Part shown: positions 54,971-64,000 of the stretch, piece by piece
How positions within the stretch are numbered: position 1 is the first letter of the stretch
Layout of the letters: every line of letters starts with the position of its first letter
Assembly (NCBI GenBank): GCA_016934035.1
Contig: JAFGTP010000023.1
Location: 56,673-120,672 of the forward strand
Direction: 5' to 3'
DNA length: 64,000 nucleotides
Source: Fidelibacterota bacterium
GTDB lineage: Bacteria; Fidelibacterota; UBA2242; JAFGTP01
The notes under the pieces: generated by a model
Told to the model about the DNA's origin: nothing
Database searches by the model: none
What the model saw: the letters and a program-made list of their open reading frames with translations, nothing else
Program-made: the position numbers and the translations under genes

Positions 54971-56176
54971 GTTTTGTTGTAAAAAATGGGGCGTGTAATC
55001 GGTTTTTTCAGTCAAAAAGTTGATAGGTTTTTCTTTTAGTGAAGTGCTTTCAATCAGTTTTTTAAATTCCTTCTCGGAAATATGTTCACCAAAAAAGCAA
55101 AATTTCCGGGCCGCATCTTTGAGTTGTGTGACATTTTCCGGCCATTCATAGGTCGTCAGTAAATATTCAAAATTTTTACTTAAGGTCCTGTAATTCAGGC
55201 CAAATTCTTTCTCAAAGGATTGCTGGAAATAATCAAACAATACAAGAATATCTGTTTTTCTTTTTGAAAGAGGTGGCAGTTGAAGGATATCCTCGCATAA
55301 AAATTTCATTAGGTTTGGTAATAATAAAAATTCCTTCAGGGTTTCTTCCCTTGAATAAGTGCTGGTTGAAATAATCTGAATGTTCCGGTTCTCCTGATTT
55401 CTGAACAATTCCTCCAATCTGTCCGAAAGTTTGGATTGCATTTCCAGACTCAGGCTGGTCACATTGTCCAGATAGACCACCCCTCTGAATTTTGAATTCA
55501 GATAATCGTTGTAGAATTGACCTCCGGCAGAGTTTTCAAATATTAAATCCTTAATTTGCGGTTCACTGAATTGCCTGCAATTGATGTAGAGATATTGTTT
55601 TTCCTTGATGGGACTGCATTTGAAAATGAAATCGGCAAACAGGGTTTTTCCGGAACCCACAGGCCCTGTGATAAATACATTATTTCGTTGAGCTGCGAAA
55701 CGTTCTGCATTTTTGACCTGGTTAAAAATCCTTGAATCCTGGGTAACTGGCTTTGTTACATCCATCAGAATTCTTTTTGAATGAAGGTTTTTTTGAAGTA
55801 ACCTTGTCTTGGCTTTTTGGTGGAAGTCAGCCAGCAAACGGTTGACTTCAAGAATCAGGTCAGCCTCATCAAAGGCTGTATGCATAAAGCAATCGAAGGA
55901 GTATTTATCCATGATTTTCTTCTCAAGATCAGTGATAATGAATAATTTTCTGTTTTTTTGTATCTGACATAGACGGGCAAAGGACAATAATTCCTGGGTC
56001 GAATCAGCTGTCGCGATAACCAGATCATATTCAGCAAGTATTGTTTGGGATAGTATTCTGAGAATACTTGACTCCCGGGTAATTTCTAAGTTGAAGGGAA
56101 CCAGGTTTTCATAGATTTTTTGCTGAATCTGCTGATTATCAGAAATAACCAGTATTTTGGGAATGAATTCATTCAT
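54962..56176 (-). CDS. Degenerate NtrC-like AAA+ protein without sigma-54 loop or DNA-binding domain
   Basis: A 404-residue protein. Residues 8-120 look like a receiver fold but lack the acidic pair (VISDNQQ) and a clear phospho-acceptor context. Residues about 150-370 are AAA+: Walker A GPVGSGKT, a Walker B-like GVVYLDNVTSLSLEMQSKLSDRLEELF, and NIQIISTSTYSREE and YEWPENVTQLKDAARKF, all resembling sigma-54 activators. The GAFTGA loop is absent; the place reads FENSAGGQFYND. No Fis-type helix-turn-helix follows. It may be an anti-activator or a repurposed ATPase. Confidence 0.75.
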   Translation of the reverse strand: MNEFIPKILVISDNQQIQQKIYENLVPFNLEITRESSILRILSQTILAEYDLVIATADSTQELLSFARLCQIQKNRKLFIITDLEKKIMDKYSFDCFMHTAFDEADLILEVNRLLADFHQKAKTRLLQKNLHSKRILMDVTKPVTQDSRIFNQVKNAERFAAQRNNVFITGPVGSGKTLFADFIFKCSPIKEKQYLYINCRQFSEPQIKDLIFENSAGGQFYNDYLNSKFRGVVYLDNVTSLSLEMQSKLSDRLEELFRNQENRNIQIISTSTYSREETLKEFLLLPNLMKFLCEDILQLPPLSKRKTDILVLFDYFQQSFEKEFGLNYRTLSKNFEYLLTTYEWPENVTQLKDAARKFCFFGEHISEKEFKKLIESTSLKEKPINFLTEKTDYTPHFLQQNLK

Positions 56177-56206
56177 TTTGTCCTAAACCTTTTGATTAAA
56201 ATTATT

Positions 56207-56260
56207 AAAAAATGCCAATAATAATAGGGAATTTAAGGGTGTTCGAAAAAAATGCCAATA
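56207..56260. repeat. Direct repeat in divergent promoter region
   Basis: The 14-mer AAAAAATGCCAATA occurs at 56207-56220 and 56247-56260, exactly 40 bases apart (about four helical turns), in the 286-base gap between the degenerate AAA+ gene and the PNGase gene. The spacing suggests a regulator binding site; neither copy forms a full sigma-54 promoter. Confidence 0.5.
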
Positions 56261-56462
56261 GTTTTTATCGATGAAAAAAAGGAAATATTTTTTTTAAAAT
56301 GACTTTTTATTTCCGTTGTGGTTAAAAATATTATTAACTATCTTGAGATTTGATTTGTTACTTGTGAAAAGAAATTAAATCTAATCTAATTAAGACTTTT
56401 CTGGCATGGTTGGATAACCTGTTGAAATTCAAAAAGGATGAATAAAAAATGGAGCACAACTT

Positions 56463-58142
56463 ATGAAAACACTTAATTCATTATTTTTATCTGTCATCAT
56501 GATGATGGTTGTTTCAAACCTTTCCGGTGAATCACCAAGCGGTGAAGTAGTGTATGGAACAATTTATAACGGCAAAGAAATGGAAAACCGCGATTTTTCA
56601 ATTCTCATCAAAAATGAAATTGTTGCTATAAAACAGAAAAGAGGTGACAGCAAAGAATCTCTGTTTATTGATTTGGAAAACAAGGAGACTATTAGTCTTT
56701 TGACCCTGGACAATGGAAATCAATTTTTGAAAAAATCAACCTTTGATTCCCTGGATAAGCCGATTTTGAGTGATGAAACAGCGGTCCTGCTGGGATACAA
56801 TTGTAAAAAGGCGGTTTTTGATATTCGTTCCAATAAAATAGAGGTCTATTATACTGAAGAAACGCCTCTGGCGGGGTCGCCTTCATTGTCTTTTGGCGCA
56901 GGTCTTGGGTTGGTTTTGAAAGTCATTCGTAACGGGAATTTCATTACCTATGCAAAGGAAATTAAAAGCCGGCAGGTATCCGATACAGAATTGGGATATA
57001 ATATAGAAAATGCCCGGGTTGTTGACGAACAAACCTATTATCGAAAAATCATTGACAGCCGATATCTGACTCTTCCGGTTTTTCATCATGAGTCGATTAA
57101 TTTTGGACGTGATATTAACAATCCGGCAGGAGACCAGGTCAATACCACATACCGCTATTCAAACGGTACAGTGATCCTGAAAAAGTTACCAGCCCAAAAT
57201 TTTGACAGACCGATGATGGTATTTGCCGAGCTCTGCACGTGGTCGGAGGGAGATGCATACGACCGAACCGGATCAATGTTCATCATTCCGGTGCAAAAGG
57301 AAAAATCCTTTCTGGATGCATTGAAAAACGGAAAAGAGGTGTTGCCGGTGTACAAAGATTCACAGGGTGAAGAATATCAGGGTATGATCGCAACGGAAGC
57401 CTATGATCCGCCACTTGAATTAATGCGGTTTTTTACCCCTTTTGGTGTCCGTCATTTTAATAAAAATGTTAAGATAGATGGCTATGTCTGGGAGGATTCT
57501 GCAAAATACAAGATGGATATTTCCGATTTTGCTCACCTTTTTAATGAGGAAGTCTGGATTGGTATGTTTATCGGAAATTATGTAAAAGACGGGCATGGTG
57601 TAAACCTTGACCTCCATTTCTATCCAGGCTACAATGAGACAAAGAAGGAAAAATGGATTCAGCCACTTTTTAATACCCTGAATATTATGGAAATGTCAGG
57701 GCAGAATTATGGTAAAATGTTTCAAAAAAACGATTCACTGACTGTCGAATTTTTAGTTCCGGAGGGAGTAAAACATATTACTTTACGCTATAATTCTACA
57801 GGACACGGCGGTTGGGGGGGCGGCGATGAATTTAATCCAAAGCGCAATGAAATTTTTATCGATGGAAAAATGGTCTTCTGGTACATTCCGTGGCGGGAAG
57901 ATTGTGCTACTTACCGATTTTTGAACCCGGCTTCCGGAAATTTTGAAAACGGCCTGAGTTCTTCCGATTTAAGCCGGTCGGCATGGTGTCCTGGTACAGT
58001 TACTCAGCCGATGATTGTACCCCTGCCGGATTTAAAAGCCGGAAAGCATATGATAAAAATAGCGATTCCCATGGGCGAACCGGAAGGTGGCAGTTTTTCC
58101 CATTGGGCAGTCTCAGGAGTATTATTAGGTGAGAAGGAATAG
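56463..58142 (+). CDS. Secreted PNGase F-like peptide-N-glycosidase
   Basis: A 559-residue protein with a signal peptide (about 1-21). Residues 24-170 form a GLPGLI-like beta domain (GEVVYGTIYNGK; ILSDETAVLLGYNCKKAVF; IEVYYTEETP). Residues about 205-555 match PNGase F, which cleaves N-glycans from asparagine: Asp267 in AYDRTG (PNGase F Asp60 position), Glu456 in GGGDEFNPKRNEIFIDG (Glu206 position) and the hallmark LSRSAWCPG. By hand alignment the third residue, Glu118, is replaced (GHGVNLDLHF, Gly379 region). It is followed after 45 bases by a sulfatase gene. Confidence 0.88.
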   Translation: MKTLNSLFLSVIMMMVVSNLSGESPSGEVVYGTIYNGKEMENRDFSILIKNEIVAIKQKRGDSKESLFIDLENKETISLLTLDNGNQFLKKSTFDSLDKPILSDETAVLLGYNCKKAVFDIRSNKIEVYYTEETPLAGSPSLSFGAGLGLVLKVIRNGNFITYAKEIKSRQVSDTELGYNIENARVVDEQTYYRKIIDSRYLTLPVFHHESINFGRDINNPAGDQVNTTYRYSNGTVILKKLPAQNFDRPMMVFAELCTWSEGDAYDRTGSMFIIPVQKEKSFLDALKNGKEVLPVYKDSQGEEYQGMIATEAYDPPLELMRFFTPFGVRHFNKNVKIDGYVWEDSAKYKMDISDFAHLFNEEVWIGMFIGNYVKDGHGVNLDLHFYPGYNETKKEKWIQPLFNTLNIMEMSGQNYGKMFQKNDSLTVEFLVPEGVKHITLRYNSTGHGGWGGGDEFNPKRNEIFIDGKMVFWYIPWREDCATYRFLNPASGNFENGLSSSDLSRSAWCPGTVTQPMIVPLPDLKAGKHMIKIAIPMGEPEGGSFSHWAVSGVLLGEKE

Positions 58143-58187
58143 TCCTGATTGTCAAACGAAACATAATAATAATTGTAAGAGAAAAAC

Positions 58188-59747
58188 ATGAATAGAAGAG
58201 ATTTTATAAAAAATTCTGGGGTTGTCACGGCAGCAACAGTTTTATCTGCATCATTGATGACCGATTGCACTGCAACATCAAAAAAACCGAATATCCTTTA
58301 CATTCTGGCAGATGATCTGGGATATGGAGACCTGGGATGCTACGGGCAAAGGATAATCAGGACTCCCAATATTGATCAACTTGCTCAAAATGGAATGAGA
58401 TTTACCGACCATTACAGCGGTTCACCGGTTTGTGCACCATCGCGATGTGTGCTGTTGACCGGGCGACATTCCGGTCATGCCTATATTCGTGGCAATGATG
58501 AGTGGGGAGAAAGAGGCGATGTATGGAATTTCTCCCTGGTGGAAGAAAATCCGAAACTGGAAGGCCAACGGCCACTTGCTGCTGATGAAGTCACAATTGC
58601 GGAACTGCTGAAGAATCAGGGCTATAAAACCGCCTGTATCGGGAAATGGGGGCTGGGGCCGGCCTTTTCTGAAGGTTCACCAAATAAACAGGGTTTTGAT
58701 TTCTTTTATGGATATAATTGTCAAAAACAAGCCCACACATATTATCCCCTTCATCTCTGGAAAAATGAAGAAAGAGTTCAACTCAATAATAAAATGGTGG
58801 CGCCGCATACAAGGTTTGATCAATCCCTGGATCCTTATGATGAAGCCAGTTACGCAGATTTTATGCAAAAGGATTATGCGCCGGATTTTATGATTGATGA
58901 AGCGCTGAAATGGCTGGAGGCAAATCAAACTCAGCCTTTCTTTTTATATTATCCGACGCCCATTCCTCATCTGGCTTTGCAGGCACCTCAGGGTTACATT
59001 GATCGCTATCATTCCATAATTGGTGAAGAAGAACCTTACCTTGGCGGGCAGGGTTATTTTCCCTGTCGTTATCCCAAGGCAACCTATGCTGCCATGGTTA
59101 GTTATATGGATAATCAGGTTGGTCAAATCCTTCAGAAACTTAAAGAAATCGGCCAATATGAAAATACACTGGTCATTTTTAGTTCCGATAATGGTGCAAC
59201 TTATAATGTCGGTGGTGCCGACACCATTGGTTTTATGAGCAATGGCATTTGGGGTGCTGAATACGGAAAAGGCAAAGGATTTGTTCGGGAAGGTGGCTTA
59301 CGGGTGCCGATGATTGCCAGTTGGCCCCAAAAAATTAAACCCGGTACCATCAGTAATCACATATCCGCCTTTTGGGATGTAATGCCCACTTTATGCCAAG
59401 TAGCCGGTATAGAACGACCTGCTTTTACCGATGGCATCAGTTTTCTGCCGGAACTTTTGGGAACCGGAAAACAAATGCACCATGATTACCTGTATTGGGA
59501 ATTTCCTGAGTACAGCGGACAACAGGCGGTGCGAATGGGTCAATGGAAAGCCATTCGAATGAATATTGTCAAAGAAGCCAATATGGATATTGAACTCTAT
59601 GATCTTAAAAAAGACCTTCAGGAAACTGCAGACATTGCCGGACAACACCCGGAGATTGTAGAAAGGATATTAGCGATCATGAAAATGGAACATGAGCAAT
59701 CCGTTCTGACTTCTTTCCGCATGTCCGCTTTGGGTGATGATATCTAG
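58188..59747 (+). CDS. Secreted sulfatase (S1 family, Tat signal)
   Basis: A 519-residue arylsulfatase-type enzyme. The N-terminus has a twin-arginine motif (NRRDFIK) and a hydrophobic stretch, so it is probably Tat-exported. Metal-binding LADDLGYGDLG (Asp43/Asp44) and the formylglycine site Cys82 in CAPSR are intact, followed by LTGRHSGHAYIRGN. Later conserved features are GKWGLG, IFSSDNGATYN (metal site) and GGLRVPMIASWP. It requires conversion of Cys82 by a maturase, which is not encoded here. It would remove sulfate from glycans; the exact substrate is unknown. Confidence 0.94.
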   Translation: MNRRDFIKNSGVVTAATVLSASLMTDCTATSKKPNILYILADDLGYGDLGCYGQRIIRTPNIDQLAQNGMRFTDHYSGSPVCAPSRCVLLTGRHSGHAYIRGNDEWGERGDVWNFSLVEENPKLEGQRPLAADEVTIAELLKNQGYKTACIGKWGLGPAFSEGSPNKQGFDFFYGYNCQKQAHTYYPLHLWKNEERVQLNNKMVAPHTRFDQSLDPYDEASYADFMQKDYAPDFMIDEALKWLEANQTQPFFLYYPTPIPHLALQAPQGYIDRYHSIIGEEEPYLGGQGYFPCRYPKATYAAMVSYMDNQVGQILQKLKEIGQYENTLVIFSSDNGATYNVGGADTIGFMSNGIWGAEYGKGKGFVREGGLRVPMIASWPQKIKPGTISNHISAFWDVMPTLCQVAGIERPAFTDGISFLPELLGTGKQMHHDYLYWEFPEYSGQQAVRMGQWKAIRMNIVKEANMDIELYDLKKDLQETADIAGQHPEIVERILAIMKMEHEQSVLTSFRMSALGDDI

Positions 59748-59915
59748 TTTGAATATATTCTTAAAAGATTAGATTTGTTGATTCAGGGGAACTCGTAAAA
59801 TTTTTCAATCAAGATAAGGTTCGAAAATTAAAAACTTATCAAACTTTTTCATATATTTAGATACATATTCGGAACATACAATTCCGTTTATTGTAATAAT
59901 TACTGGTACAAATAA

Positions 59916-63809
<3,894 letters not shown>

Positions 63810-63858
63810 AACTGATTTTTCAGCAATAATCCAGCGGACAAAAGGATGTGAAATTTTG

Positions 63859-63881
63859 CAGGCCGGATACTTTCCGGCCTG
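63859..63881 (+). terminator. Intrinsic terminator after the glycan cassette
   Basis: Perfect 9-bp GC-rich stem CAGGCCGGA (63859-63867) and TCCGGCCTG (63873-63881) with a 5-base loop, followed by TTTGCTATTTTATT. It lies 50 bases after the GH2 stop. Nothing else was recognised up to the window end. Confidence 0.85.
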
Positions 63882-64000
63882 TTTGCTATTTTATTCCCTT
63901 ATACTATTCCATTAAGGGTTAATAGCTCTTTTTAGCTGTTATTTAAACAAAATTTCATCAATAATTTTACACTTTAACTGAGATTTAAAACCACTATGAA

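Noticed and set aside
56161..56174. 14-bp palindrome GAATGAATTCATTC at the start of the AAA+ gene
   Set aside because: It lies in codons 2-6 of the gene (Asn-Glu-Phe repeat) and is most simply a coding coincidence.

Overview
The window is AT-rich and almost fully coding, with 54 protein-coding genes and two tRNA genes. It suggests a Gram-negative bacterium of the FCB group, outside the classical Bacteroidetes (for example Calditrichota, Marinimicrobia or a neighbouring lineage). The reasons are many lipoproteins with type II signal peptides, predicted outer-membrane beta-barrels, FCB-type families (DUF4954, DUF4175, DUF4159, GLPGLI-like, PNGase F) and an ADP-forming acyl-CoA synthetase. No rRNA is present, so the placement is inference.

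Layout. 1-6.15 kb (minus): the start of an asparagine-synthetase-B-like gene, a TPR protein, a DUF4175 coiled-coil protein and a DUF4159 protein, tightly packed. 6.3-10.9 kb: tRNA-Ser, then on the plus strand hemerythrin, lepA, a CPBP protease, a VOC protein and an acyltransferase-fold protein. 10.9-16.1 kb (minus): peroxiredoxin, then an operon of TPR lipoprotein, MoxR ATPase, DUF58, BatD-like protein and PRPP synthetase. 16.2-21.6 kb (minus): acyl carrier protein, ADP-forming acyl-CoA synthetase, nagB and a DUF4954 left-handed beta-helix protein.

22-35.8 kb (minus) is the most unusual region. A sensor kinase and a sigma-54 response regulator head an operon with a periplasmic coiled-coil protein and a putative beta-barrel. 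It is followed by three lipoprotein serpins, a seven-repeat beta-propeller lipoprotein, several small orphan secreted or lipid-anchored proteins and a second putative barrel. The serpins keep inhibitory-type hinges but have different reactive-centre loops, and a near-consensus sigma-54 promoter lies just before the first serpin. I read this as a candidate regulated cell-surface protease-inhibitor system.

35.8-51.7 kb: a cyclic-nucleotide-binding protein, a YghO-like protein, a polyprenol-linked sugar-transfer pair, argS, an OmpR-type regulator with no ordinary start codon, a D-threonine-aldolase-like enzyme, a parvulin lipoprotein, a GPP34 protein, an RNA methyltransferase, class II aldolase, two response regulators, a DEAD-box helicase and tRNA-Pro. 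51.8-56.2 kb: an endonuclease Q-UvrD helicase fusion ending in a beta-clamp-binding-type pentapeptide, convergent with a degenerate sigma-54-activator-like AAA+ protein. 56.4-63.8 kb (plus): a secreted PNGase F-like amidase, a sulfatase and a GH2 beta-galactosidase lipoprotein, which look like a cassette for releasing and trimming sulfated N-glycans.

No CRISPR array, transposase, integrase or prophage gene was seen.
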